Positions 22,501 to 32,480 of a stretch of DNA of 64,000 nucleotides are shown in pieces (positions within the stretch are counted from its first letter, which is position 1; every line of letters begins with the position of its first letter). A program made the translations under genes and the position numbers. Under the pieces are notes generated by a model. That model was not told the origin of the DNA and made no database searches. It saw nothing but the letters and a program-made list of their open reading frames with translations. This DNA comes from Rhyacichthys aspro (lineage: Eukaryota > Chordata > Actinopteri > Gobiiformes > Rhyacichthyidae): positions 20,375,550 through 20,439,549 of the forward strand of contig CM072163.1 of assembly GCA_036850595.1 (NCBI GenBank). The letters are read 5' to 3'.

Positions 22501-23083
22501 CAAAGCATTATAGTCTATTTTGACCATCTAGTGACCACTGCTGTTTTGATCTATTTTACTGATGCACTGGTGCACTATATAGAGATTAGTGTGTGGATTC
22601 GGACACAGCCAAGATAAGTATTATAAAAAGCAAGAAATGACAAAAAAAAAGAAAGAAAAATACATGACCTCAAGAGTTGGACATGACATGTGTACCAAAA
22701 AAAAACTAAAACGAACGAAACAAAAAAATGACAACAGTAAAAAGGCAGATGCAGCATATTAATAAACTCTTAAACCCCCTAACACTGACTGCTTTTAGCT
22801 TTTAGTTGTTTACAGTCAGTCTTACCTTAACTTAATTACGTTTGTTTTAACTCTTTTTAACTCTTTTAAACTACATTTAAAAACCTTACAACCTTAACAA
22901 AACAGTAGATGTCATACTCAGGCTCACTCAGAGTATTTGCTGCCACAAGGTCAGAACAAACAACATTACAAATCAATTTTATTACTAAACTGTACTAATA
23001 CAATACACATATTGCCCTTTCAAATCATATTAAAGATCTGGATTTGTGAATGGTGAATACTTCATCAAATACTTCTTACCCAT
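16488..23083 (-). CDS. Unrecognised small gene, six-exon model, likely X-box regulated
   Basis: I assembled this gene by splice-site and phase matching. Coding segments are 23,080-23,083 (ATG plus G), 21,519-21,602, 19,796-20,017, 18,318-18,415, 17,262-17,426 and, tentatively, 16,488-16,505. They join without a stop into 196 residues beginning MATQGASRFVNVFHPQSYEE. The middle holds LSWIQKQMPPVPFQTELTPF and SDEKYFKRGEDVLYSTKK; the C-terminal part holds EYARVEMAKHLKVTGHSQPD and CRADLPFTHDPACGVTVK. No signal peptide or membrane helix is visible. I do not recognise the family. A perfect RFX X-box about 50 bp upstream of the ATG suggests a cilia or flagella role, which is inference. The open frame and phases in exons 2, 3 and 5 are strong. 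The exon 4 acceptor and the last exon are weaker. Confidence 0.6.
16770..17164 (+). mobile_element. 5'-truncated L2-clade-like LINE
   Basis: It encodes the carboxy-terminal reverse-transcriptase signature RAFTIVGPKLWNSLPSHVRE, followed by SLFKTYLL after a one-base frameshift. The 3' UTR has TTCAGCACTTTGTTCAACTC and the element ends in (TTGA)n-type repeats. It is a dead copy. Its 3' end is about 100 bp from exon 5 of the unrecognised gene, on the opposite strand. Confidence 0.8.
17262..17426 (-). CDS. Unrecognised small gene, exon 5
   Basis: Residues 137-191, EYARVEMAKHLKVTGHSQPD through LKQGAVTQSCRADLPFTHDP to KAMKDVSFK. The acceptor is ATAACTTTGTAG and the donor GTAAGG. Only this frame is open across the 165-nt exon; the other two have stops. 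Confidence 0.65.
18318..18415 (-). CDS. Unrecognised small gene, exon 4 (weaker splice sites)
   Basis: Residues 105-136, TPGLQWMTTSDEKYFKRGED to KTKNKN. The acceptor (CAAACAAG) has a poor pyrimidine tract and the donor is GTATAT. They are the only combination here that accepts the one-base carry-over from exon 3 and delivers phase 0 to exon 5. Confidence 0.5.
19796..20017 (-). CDS. Unrecognised small gene, exon 3
   Basis: Residues 31-103, from VVDMASKPQYLHSRPSTSAM through LSWIQKQMPPVPFQTELTPF and NHMSFTAVTSDDHSASVIVL to GEQRKHR. The acceptor is TTTTAATTGTAG and the donor GTGAGT. The frame stays open beyond both ends, making a 216-codon open frame in genomic DNA, but the splice sites and phases fit this 222-nt exon. 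Confidence 0.65.
20695..20950 (+). repeat. Dispersed repeat family R1, copy 1
   Basis: It shares a T-rich start, a GATTCAAT segment, the sequence CCAATGGGAGCATCC-TTATTCAAA, and GTGATTG-CCAAAGCTT with the copies near 24.9, 44.7, 50.3 and 52.2 kb. No coding frame. Confidence 0.6.
21519..21602 (-). CDS. Unrecognised small gene, exon 2
   Basis: It encodes TQGASRFVNVFHPQSYEELP, then RHVELDK, residues 3-29. The acceptor is ATGTCACAG and the donor a perfect GTAAGT. It is richer in GC than its AT-rich flanks and leaves one base that completes a lysine codon with exon 3. Confidence 0.65.
21902..21935. repeat. Tandem GTTTTTTTT repeat
   Basis: Nearly four copies of a 9-bp G(T)8 unit. Confidence 0.9.
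23080..23083 (-). CDS. Unrecognised small gene, coding part of exon 1 (ATGG)
   Basis: ACTGATGG is followed directly by the strong donor GTAAGAAG. The single base after ATG completes a GCA codon with exon 2, giving MATQGAS. A start codon placed just before the first donor is common in small ciliary genes. Confidence 0.55.
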
Positions 23084-23131
23084 CAGTTGTCTATGTTTAT
23101 TCTGATACACAGGCAGTTCTTTTACCAGGTC

Positions 23132-23145
23132 GTTGCCGTGGTAAC
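23132..23145. promoter_or_regulatory. Perfect RFX X-box
   Basis: GTTGCCGTGGTAAC fits GTNRCC-N2-RGYAAC at every constrained position. It lies 49-62 bp upstream of the start codon of the unrecognised gene, inside a GC-rich block (about 23,100-23,350) that is probably its promoter. Vertebrate ciliary gene promoters typically carry such sites close to the start of transcription. Confidence 0.65.
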
Positions 23146-23146
23146 C

Positions 23147-23400
23147 CCTGTTTGAGGTGGTCCGACCGATGGCCTTGGTCTCCTCTTAATCCTGGTAACA
23201 CAGCTGCCTGGATTACCGGCGCACCTTGACCTCCAGTGTCTGAATCCCTGTCTTCCCGGGACAAAGCTGTCAGCTGGCTCACCTGCTGCCGCCGATGGAT
23301 GGACCGATAACACACACACTCTCATTACCGACCGGATTCTGGGCATCGGGGTTTTCCTGTAAATCTGATCTGAACACTCAGCGTATATATTGGTGAAGAA
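23147..23400. promoter_or_regulatory. GC-rich block upstream of the unrecognised gene
   Basis: A CpG-containing block between AT-rich flanks. Together with the X-box it probably forms the promoter. It contains open frames on the minus strand and a donor-like CAG|GTGAGC at 23,283, so an alternative first exon is possible. Confidence 0.4.
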
Positions 23401-24335
23401 AGACAGTGTGAAAGTGTTACTAAAACATAAAGTACTCATGTTCAATAGGCTGACATAGTTCAAGAGGACAGTAGAGCACATTCTGGAGCACTTTTTATCA
23501 CTTTTATTACTCAAAAGGATTGCACAGATAGCCATATGGGGTTTTTTGGGGTTTTTTTTTTTACAATATCAAGGTTAAAAATAAAAACAGTACACAATTT
23601 GTACTTGTTTACCTTACAATATGGACATTCCACAGAACCACAGAGGTATTTGTAGACCAGGGTTGTTGACTGTTGGTTTTCAGTGGATGTTGTTCATTGT
23701 CACATTCACTAATAAGGTTTTATGTGGTCCATACAGTTAGCACACTACGACATATGCCCTCTCATTTTTATTTTTCATTATATTAAAGGACTTCTAAAGA
23801 AAAAGGCCATGATCTGCAACTACACAATAAACTGTATGAAATCTGACCATATTGAAAATTGTACATTTCCTGCCGGACAAATACTTGGCGTCTCTTCTTG
23901 CTTTTTGTCCATAGGGGGAAAAAATTCTGGGATTTTTTTTTTTTTTTTTGGCAATACTTTGTATGTCCATGGAAAATTACCCTATTAGATGTTTTGATAC
24001 ATCCATTCATAGAAGCCAGTGGGAGTTCCATTCCTTCCTGTTCCTGCTCCAGGCTCTGGCAGGAGCTCACATCCGTACCAGGTTATATTCTTTATATCTT
24101 TATTGTATGGCACTGTATTCAAAATGTGTTTTTACCACTGTTGTTAGGTGTTATATTCTCGAGTAGAAACCAAAAAGACTTGCCTTGCTGCACCTTTATA
24201 AGAAAATAGGTGTGAGCTGCTGCCTTGTAACCACGAATGTCACCTGGCTGAAAACTAAGGATTATTGTCATTGTGTTCGAATTAAAATAGCTTGAAACAA
24301 TGTGGTGTGAAGTTCAGATGGAGGACTGAGAAACC
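23401..24335. other. AT-rich intergenic sequence, nothing recognised
   Basis: Simple T runs (23,533-23,563, 23,933-23,950) and unique AT-rich sequence. No splice-supported exon was found. Confidence 0.5.
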
Positions 24336-24339
24336 AACA

Positions 24340-24620
24340 CAACTATGGACTATTTGTCAGTGGCTGTTCTAGACACATCTATTGCATGGTCTGTCCGTCC
24401 TGGGAGTGAATCCCTCCTTCTGTGGTTCTCCCAGAGGTTCCTCTTTTACCCCGGCTGTGATTTTTGAGTTTTTCCTCGCCCTGATGCCCTCCATCTAAGG
24501 GCAGGGGATGTTGTCTAGTTTAACCTGTTTGTATATTGCCTGTCTGTCTTTTGTTTTTGTGAAGCCCTTTGAGGCAATTGCTGTTGTGATACTGTGCTAT
24601 ATGAATAAAATGGAATTGCT
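24340..24620 (+). mobile_element. Teleost interspersed repeat tail, copy 1
   Basis: It has the phrases CATGGTCTGTCCGTCCTGGG, TTTTTCCTCGCCCTGATG, AAGCCCTTTGAGGCAATTG and a GCTATATGAATAAAATGG end. These are characteristic of an abundant fish retroelement 3' end. Diverged relatives lie at 52,590-52,745 and 61,030-61,120. Confidence 0.65.
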
Positions 24621-24839
24621 AATGAAATGCTAATGAGACCACCATCATCAAAGGTAATTCATGCTTTGTGGATTTGAATACTGTAATAATTAAAGACTGG
24701 CTTAAAGTTGCATTGTTGTAGGGGGGCTGATAACAACAATGTTTATGCCCTAGTGCTTTAAAAGTTTGACAGTTAACCACTAAAGCCAGCTGTCACATAA
24801 GATAAGAGTACAATAAGGAAAAAAAAAAAAGATTTATAC

Positions 24840-25000
24840 AGGTATACTTTTTTTTTTTTGAGCTGTTCTATTCTTTGGAATGTCATATGACAAACTGGTG
24901 TAGACCAATGGGAGTGCTCCTTTTTTGAGCACGTGATTTGTGCAAGCATGTGATTGGCCAAGGTTCTCATCTATTACAATCTCTTATAATAAACAGTAGA
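24840..25000 (+). repeat. Dispersed repeat family R1, copy 2
   Basis: It contains GACCAATGGGAGTGCTCCTT and GCATGTGATTGGCCAAGG, homologous to the other R1 copies. Confidence 0.5.
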
Positions 25001-25429
25001 TGGCATCATGAAGTCAGTTTTTTCACAAATGATTGCTTTTACTTTTACAATATACTATTTGGGGTTTAAATCAATTTCCCAACTTGAAGGAAAAAAAATA
25101 GGTACAGTCTGTTTAGGTAACGATCATGTTCAACAAATGCAATGTATGTTCGTATCTCTCTCGTGAAACGGCATCTAAGCTAGCTCTACAAAGGTCTTCC
25201 TCTATCTCTAGCTGTTTGCGTCTTGCCCTCCATCAGATTTTCCTCCATCTCCAGAACCACATGACTGCAAACAAGCAAGATTCCAAATAGAATAACATGG
25301 GACCCCAACCTTTTTAAAATAGTGCAATATTGTAACCACAGGTGATCAAAGTGTTCAGATTTTGTATATTCAACATTAAGAACCTAAAGGTGTATCTGTC
25401 CTATATGTGCTACATATGTGTTTGTTTGT

Positions 25430-25760
25430 GGTCAGAGCTAAACACAGTGGGCCTGGTCTGGTCAGAGGCAGTCAGTTGGGGATAAAGAGCCAGGGGGCAG
25501 GCAGGGGCCAAGTGTGGAGTTGAGACAGAGGACATGATTGGCTTAAGCCGGTGCAGAAAGATTGTTTCCTTTGGCGCTGGACTGCCGTTTCCTGCCTGTG
25601 ATCATCTCTTCCATAAGATTAGGCCGATGTGCAGGGCGTGCAGTCATATGACGGGCTTTGCTCCAGTCCAGACGAATGAAGCCGAGCGGCAACACACACA
25701 GCGGCCCAGCAGTGGATTAGCTCCAGCTGAACACCTAAATGTGCAATCAAGGGTTTGTTT
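25430..25760. other. GC-richer single-copy block
   Basis: A unique-looking block between AT-rich stretches, with no convincing exon. Candidate conserved non-coding element; conservation cannot be tested here. Confidence 0.25.
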
Positions 25761-26004
25761 CTCTGACTTTTACACAACACCTGTGATTTCAAACTAAAAT
25801 GAGTCCCACAGGATTTTTGTCTTGTTTTTGGTGTTCTCACAACTGTTTTTATGATGCATTTGCAGGAATCAGCTTTTTGAGTTCTTCCTGCATATATTAC
25901 ATTTTGATGCATCTAAAACAAGGCAAAATTGTTGTTGCTTTTTTTTTTTTTTTTTTTTTAACTCAGTGGCATTTCTTGTCTTTCCAAACTTTAATAATCA
26001 AATT

Positions 26005-26729
26005 CAGTACATTTACATGCAGAGCTTACTCCAACTATGCCCAAAGCTTGATTAAGTCCTCACAGATAAATTTCACACCTTGTCCTAGTTAACATGCATG
26101 AGAGAGAATCCCTTTGTGTCCGCTCTGACAAATGCTGCATTTATGTGACCTTGGTATTTAACAGCATAAAGTATTTCTTAGAGAAAAGATGCCAACGTCA
26201 AACCTGAATTGTTCGTAGCGTTAAAAACTAATATAACAGACTGATTTACTCAGTAATCATTGAGTCATTAATACAAATCATGTAAACACAACATAAGAAC
26301 AACACGTTCATTACTATGTAACAGCACTGTCTGAAAGCACACAACACATCATAAGCTACAGTAGACTAGTTTGTCCTTCTAAACTTCTTCCGAAATGACA
26401 GAACAAAATAACAGACAAACAGAACAGACAGTGGCAGCACGACCCTATCTGGCTTTGTCTTTGTCTAGAAATGAGTATGTCTCTAAACACTGCTCTTTAT
26501 GTTTTTCTCATCTGTTTATGGGTTACTTTGTGCCACTGTCTGACTCTGGAGCATGCTCAGTGCTCTGTGTCTGACCTTAATTGGAGTAAGCTGTTTACAT
26601 GCAGCAGTAATCCAACAATGAACCACATTATCCAGTTGTCATACTCCAATTTTGAGAAATCCTAATGACTGCACCCCAATTGGACGAAGGCAATAATTTG
26701 AATTTCTCTACCTGCATGTAAACGTACTG
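26005..26729. mobile_element. DNA transposon with CAGTAC ends
   Basis: It begins CAGTACATTTACATGCAG and ends with the complement of CAGTACGTTTACATGCAG, inverted ends matching at 17 of 18 positions. ATT flanks both sides (26,002-26,004 and 26,730-26,732), possibly a 3-bp target duplication. At 725 bp with no transposase frame it is non-autonomous. A further TTTACATGCAG lies inside at about 26,594. Confidence 0.65.
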
Positions 26730-27919
26730 ATTGTTAATACCAGACAGTAATGTGAATGAACTGTAATCTGATAAATATTCTTTCCAAAGGCCACACAGAC
26801 ATATACAGACATAAGCACTGCAGTCCTACTAAAGCTAAATGTGGTCTCCATAACATAATTAGCCCAAATCTGTGACTCCTGTTCAGAGCCTTCACAAGGC
26901 CCAAATGGGGCCCTGCTCACACACAAATCACAGACACACCTTGGCTGGGCCTGATGTACAGTAAACAAAGTGAGTGAGCACCAAACCCAAACAACAGAAT
27001 GAAAAGTGGATTTTTTCATCAAAAACCACAACCACAAAATTGCAGTGTGTATTTGTGAAATTTCCACAGAAACAGCAGCCATGCTTTTATAACATTTTTC
27101 CTCACATTTTCTTGTTACAAAGATTAAGTTTGTTGTCTTTAGACACCGACATAATTTCCTCATTATAGCATTTTCCTCAAGATAAGGTCTTAATTTTAGA
27201 AAATGTCTCTCTTTTACTTACTAAAAAGCTACAAACTCATTTTCATCCAAACATACTGTCCTCTGGGTAGAACAATTTACAATAGTCTCTACGCATCTAG
27301 TTTTTTTGAGTTATTAATTGCAGATGTCGTTTTGTTGTAATGAAGCAAATAATTTGTTATCTCAAGAAAACAAACACAATAATCTCATTGTGGTGAGAAA
27401 ACATGGGAAGGGAAGGGGGAAATAAAAGGAATGAATGCACGACTGTTTGAAGCATCTGTAAATTTCATTACATTTAACATTACCAATTACCAATGTTCTC
27501 ACAGACAGGTATGGCCTTACTTATTAACTAGACTTATTAAAAAATTTAGATCCTGGCATGAAGAAATCAGAAGTATACGTGATAAAATTTGACAACTACA
27601 CTTCCCTCTCTTCTCAGTATGTCCTACAAAGTTTACCATTAGTAACTGTTCAAACAAATGAAATAGTTTTGTGGTGGCTCTGTGAGTGACATGCCTCTGT
27701 GTCGACGACAGGTGCATTTAAGTGGAGACTTTGATTTTTTACCTGATAATTTTAATTTAAATATCTCATAGCATATGATTGTATATTAAGTGCTGAATAC
27801 ATGTTTCTACACAGTGGATAATGGTCACTCTTTCCTGGGCCCTGTGAACTCATAGTAAATATTAGAGGTGCCATTTTTGCTTCAAAAAAGTGTTTTTGAT
27901 GGTGCAACAACTGGGCATC

Positions 27920-28020
27920 CACTGTGCGACTTACGGCAATTTCTGGTCGTATGATTTGTGAGTCGGACCAGATTTCAGGTTTGGTATACGTCCTTGTCGT
28001 GCTGTGTTCAGGAGGTTACG
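27920..28020 (+). repeat. Dispersed repeat R2, copy 1
   Basis: The segment with ATTTCAGGTTTGGTATACGT, then CCTTGTCGTGCTGTGTTCAG and GGAGTTACG-like sequence, matches the reverse complement of 42,290-42,362. Confidence 0.5.
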
Positions 28021-28089
28021 TGGTGGTGGTGCTGTTTTTATCCTGCAATGTGAGGTAGCAACAGAAGCAAGACAGAGGTGAAATGATTC

Positions 28090-28560
28090 AAGATGGTGTA
28101 AGCACATATGGGGCAGCTTGGCAGTACACAAGGTCAATGGAGTATTTGGTGTATGGTGTAACTGCGGTGGGTTCATATCACAGATTCTTACTCCATTGCT
28201 TCTTGGTTACATGTTTCCGTCACAAGCACAGGACAGACTTGCTTTCACATCCTCAGTCTTCATTTCTCCGTTGTGTGGTGTGAGTGCAGGTCCCGCGGTG
28301 TGATGGTCTCTTTCAGCGTGGGGCTAACTGCCTGCTACAGTGATCTTTCAGCAGCTAGGCGCCCTGCTAACACTTCTCGGCTCTCTGCAGTGCTTCAATT
28401 AGCAGTTTATTATTAGAGGGGCCCTGGGTCTGGCCCCTGGTGCTGAGAGCGACATGCCAATACTGCTACTGATGTCCTGTGAGCTGTGTGTGAGAGGAAG
28501 ACCTGTCAGACGACACAGGGACACCTTTCAGCAGCCATCTTTGGACAAGTTTAATAAAAC
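28090..28560. other. GC-richer single-copy block
   Basis: Unique-looking sequence including CAATTAGCAGTTTATTATTA, a homeodomain-type motif. Candidate regulatory element; no splice-supported exon. Confidence 0.25.
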
Positions 28561-28759
28561 CTGCTGCAGGCCAAACATTATATTACTTGATCTTTTGCGT
28601 TTCCCAAGCAAACATTAAACTACAAAAGAGTCAGTCCCACCAACATATTCATTTCACCAGAGAGAGATCTCACAGTGTTTACAGCAGAACCCTTTGTCCA
28701 TTGCTTAAGATTTTAAAAGTCTAGGAAGTTTGCATCAGAGATGACACAATATGTTTCTG

Positions 28760-29350
28760 TGCTTCTTGTTTTGTCATTTTTTTAATTAATTGTTTGCATT
28801 TCTGTATTTATTTTTTTTGCACATGTGACCATTTCTTTTTGCATTTTTTAGTTGTCTTTACATTTGTTTTTGTAATTTCTTTTTGTGTTTTTCTATTTGT
28901 TTTTGTGTTACTCAATTTGTTATATGCATTTTGCAATGTTTCCGTATTTTGTGATTTGTTTTAGTGTTTCCAAATTTAATGTGTGTGTGTTTTTCTTAAT
29001 GTACTTTTGCATCTCTAAATTTGTTGGCATTTTATTAGGTTATTATTTTATATTATATATTATTTTTGCCTATGCAATTTGTGATTTGTTTTAGCGTTTT
29101 CAATTTGTTTGTTTGGCGTGTAGCTTTTTTATTTTTGTGTCATACAATTTATGTTTTCTCAATTATTTTTGTAGTTCTAAATTTGTTTTAGCGTTTCATA
29201 ATTTTTTGTGTTGGCCAATTTGATTTTGTGATTTGTTTTTATGCTTTTTTATGTTTGTTTTTCAGTTTTGCAATAGTTTTTTGTGTCTAGCAATTTATTT
29301 TTGTGTTTTAATAATTACTTTTGTGTTTCTAAAATTTCCTTTTGTTTTGT
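28760..29350. repeat. Decayed T-rich minisatellite
   Basis: About 600 bp of irregular units built on CAATTTGTTTTTGTGTTTC, spaced roughly 20-30 bp, with strong T/A strand asymmetry. Units are diverged and some contain insertions, so the array is old. Confidence 0.65.
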
Positions 29351-29399
29351 TGCTGTTTAACTTGCCCTTCAGGGCCACAGAATTGACGTGAAAACCTGT

Positions 29400-30130
29400 A
29401 ACCTAAACTCCTAAATCCACAACAAGGAACATGTGGTCAGTTCAGTGCAGACATGCCTCTCCTCTGAGCGGGAGGGGCCTGGGACACTGACAGATCTGTG
29501 ATGACGCGACATCTTCTCTGTAGCATCCTCACAAACTCTGCTTCCACAGAGGAACGTGCACATGTGAGTATAGCGCTCCCCTCACTCCCCGGTGCTGCCA
29601 ATGCGCCGCTGCTGGTTAGATATTGTTAGCTTTCCATTTGCCATTTACATTTTCTCTGCTTGACATAATTGAGGAATGGATGCTCTTATGAAAATTAAAC
29701 TCACGGTCCTCCTGGGTTACTGTAACCCTGTTAAAATGTAATGAGATTCTTTATGCGTCGTCTTGTGATTTTTTTATTAAATAGAATATCAGTATGACTA
29801 ATTCCCCGAGCCCAAATGTGGACTGGGACACCGCATTATTGATAGGCCAGTGCATAAGTGGTCTCTGTTGGCCTGCCTCTAATGGCCTAATAATGCATTA
29901 TAGCGGTATCAGTGGGCCTGTGGCTTGCAGTGCTTATTGTCGTTATTGAAAACACCTGGGCGGACCATTCATCAAGGTTAACTCAGCAGGGCCCATCCGT
30001 TCATTAGGCTGTCAGTAAACATCTTGATTCACTTTGGGACTGCCGATACGGACAGGATCGAGGCAGCTGGGGCCCTGCGCGTCCAGGAACACATGGGGAC
30101 ACCACGGAGCCGGTGTAGTGCCGAGAAAAG
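29400..30130. other. GC-richer block, candidate regulatory element
   Basis: About 700 bp with no repeats and no good exon. It contains CTAATGGCCTAATAATGCAT, CACCTGGG (E-box) and TCAAGGTTAACTC (HNF/TCF-like). The composition suggests constraint; this is inference only. Confidence 0.35.
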
Positions 30131-30293
30131 CACTCCTGTCATGGGAATGCATAGGCTGTATTTTATTAATAACTGAGCCAGGTTGGAATTTGAAGCACTT
30201 TCAACATGTATTTTTACAGTTTATGTCCTAAGTAACACTTCCATGTTTTTCCATATGAAGTGAGCTATAAATTGAGCAGAAAATACAAATGGA

Positions 30294-30312
30294 TGTTGTT
30301 GTTGTTGTTGTT
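30294..30312. repeat. (GTT)n microsatellite
   Basis: Six GTT units followed by a T run. Confidence 0.9.
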
Positions 30313-31089
30313 TTTTTAATACTTATGAAAACAACCTTTGAGTTCTTTGTGTCTTTTAACCGATGGTAGCACAATGTGACCAAATCTAAGAGTAGCCATA
30401 AAGTATAAGACATATATCCACAGTGTTACCGAGAGTGACAATTTGAAAACAAATCAGCAGGTCAAGCTAAAAACGAAGTGTAGTATGGTGGTTAATTAGT
30501 TGGCTATGTAAACCTATAACAAAGGTACGCTAAAACTTAAACAGAACAAACAAGTTCTGTTTGCTACACTGAAACCCACTTAATCTTAGTCTCTTTTGAA
30601 CACTACTCAAGTCAAGGATAGCTACTTTGGATGAACCCTGGTCAATGTTTGGATAAACCAACTGTATGTAACCACAGCTATCCAATCAGAGCATTGTTTA
30701 CATGAGTAATGATAGTCATGATTTGTCTTGTGTGAACAGAATCCAGTGAAAGACAAACAAGGGGGAGTGTTTTTGGCTACCACTGACAATGGCAGGGGAA
30801 AGATGTCATTCCAACAACCAAAAACAAAACAAACAAAAAAACACTAATATATTGCATCAAACTGAAGTTTTGAGCTTTCCTTAAGCTTCTAGCATGTTCA
30901 CTGTCAGTGTCAGGTGCAATCTCCAAATGATCTCAGTCAACATGTGTCCTCTTTTCACTTGGCTTACCTTTTTTCTTTAGCACTGTAGACGTTTAGAGCG
31001 CTGGAATAGACACTTTTCTCTTTATCATCGGTAGCCATTACTTCTTTGTTGAAAAGCAATGTAAAAACTCAGAAGCTGATTTTTAAAGG

Positions 31090-31560
31090 GATGCTGTTAA
31101 GGCCTTCTATTGTGTATTATTCCCAATGGGGATTCTAGCCACAGCCCACCAGTCTCTTCTTGGTCCCCAGCCGCCAAACAGAGCATCCCTGTCAACTGGA
31201 CAGATGATGGAACGCAACAAATTAGCATGGCCCTTCTCGGAAAATGGACAATTTTTACGATAGCTGTGTCTCCACTGTGCATATTCATCCTCTCTGATGA
31301 TTGTTTGGAGTGTAAGCAGAGAGAGATGCTGAGAAACTATTGTGAGGCGTCTCTGGTCATGACAGATGGTCGGATGGGCTCTAAACCAAGAGGGATGGTC
31401 TGGACGAGCGGAGAAATGATGGAGCTGCTGCAATTAAAGAGCAGCTTGACAAATCATCACTGCACTCACTCCAGGCACTGATATTAATACAGGCATGTGA
31501 CAAGGACATCCATAATGATAACAAGGTGTCAATTAGAGACACATTTGTAACAGCTGTCAA
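31090..31560. other. Block open on both strands, candidate regulatory element
   Basis: Open frames of 123 codons (plus) and 108 codons (minus) overlap here, but neither has splice support or a recognisable domain. Flanking CAATTAGAGACA and GATTATTT-like sites favour a non-coding element. Confidence 0.3.
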
Positions 31561-32034
31561 GAAAGTGATTAACAATATTATCTAACATCGTATGGTGTTT
31601 AATTAATACATGTTTTAACAGTTTGTATTATAATATATGAGGATGGACACATTATTACTGCATTATTACATGCTAAACATCGCAGTCCCAAACAAGCATG
31701 TCCTACCATTCTGAACCAGTGTAGTTCCAACGATGAGGTACAGTCAAAAAAGGTATAGCACTGCAGTTTGTTTCTGTACGATAGAGAATGCTCAGCTGGA
31801 CAAAAATGAGAATTTAAAATGAAAAATGTTTTCTGTAATGAAATTTGTCTCTTTCTCGTGATAAACAGACCAGAACAGAAGAAGAGAGAAGACTAAATAA
31901 GGTAATGCGCTGTTGTACTGATAAAACTAAGGATTTGACGGCAGTGATTGAAATCATTTGCACAGTTCAGTTAAGTGCAGCATATTTACAAAGCGCACCC
32001 ATTAATTCACACCCATTCATTTGGCTAGACCTGA

Positions 32035-32480
32035 CCTAGAACATTCTTCACTTACTCCTCTTTCAAGCTCACTCCTACTCCATTTCTCTTTGTATCCACA
32101 CCATGATAAAACATTTTAAATCCTGCTCTATCACTTCTAACCTTTCCACCTGGTCTCCTGGACACACACAATGTCAACGTTTCTCCTCTTCATCACGTCT
32201 ACCAGCTCTCTACCTTTACCGGTCATCGTACCAACACAAAGTCCTTACTTTCAGTCCTAAACTCTTGTCTTTCCTAATCTCTTCTACCTACACACACACA
32301 CCCTCCTCTCCTTCTTCCACCAACAGTAGCCCAATTTCTACCAGTACCTCGTAGGTCAACAGCACCAATGGTGGTTGTTAACCTTGGCCCCGACTGATCC
32401 AGTATGGAAGTCAAGTTTGTGATTTGCATATTGAATTTGGCAATGGTTTTACGTCGGATGTCCTTCCTGACACAAACCTT
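32035..32480 (+). mobile_element. Retroelement 3' fragment with fish repeat signature
   Basis: It contains TCATCACGTCTACCAGCTCT and ends with TTTTACGTCGGATGTCCTTC followed by CTGAC. The end closely matches an abundant fish interspersed-repeat consensus (TTTTACGCCGGATGCCCTTC). The exact class is uncertain. Confidence 0.55.

Noticed and set aside
23283..23346. Alternative first exon of the hidden gene, with a start codon at 23,346 and donor CAG|GTGAGC
   Set aside because: It also delivers the right phase, but the start at 23,083 has the X-box at normal distance upstream, a stronger donor and a more plausible N-terminus. It is kept only as a possible alternative exon.
26708..27163. 151-codon minus-strand open frame
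   Set aside because: It runs into the end of the CAGTAC transposon, has low-complexity hydrophobic stretches and no family features.
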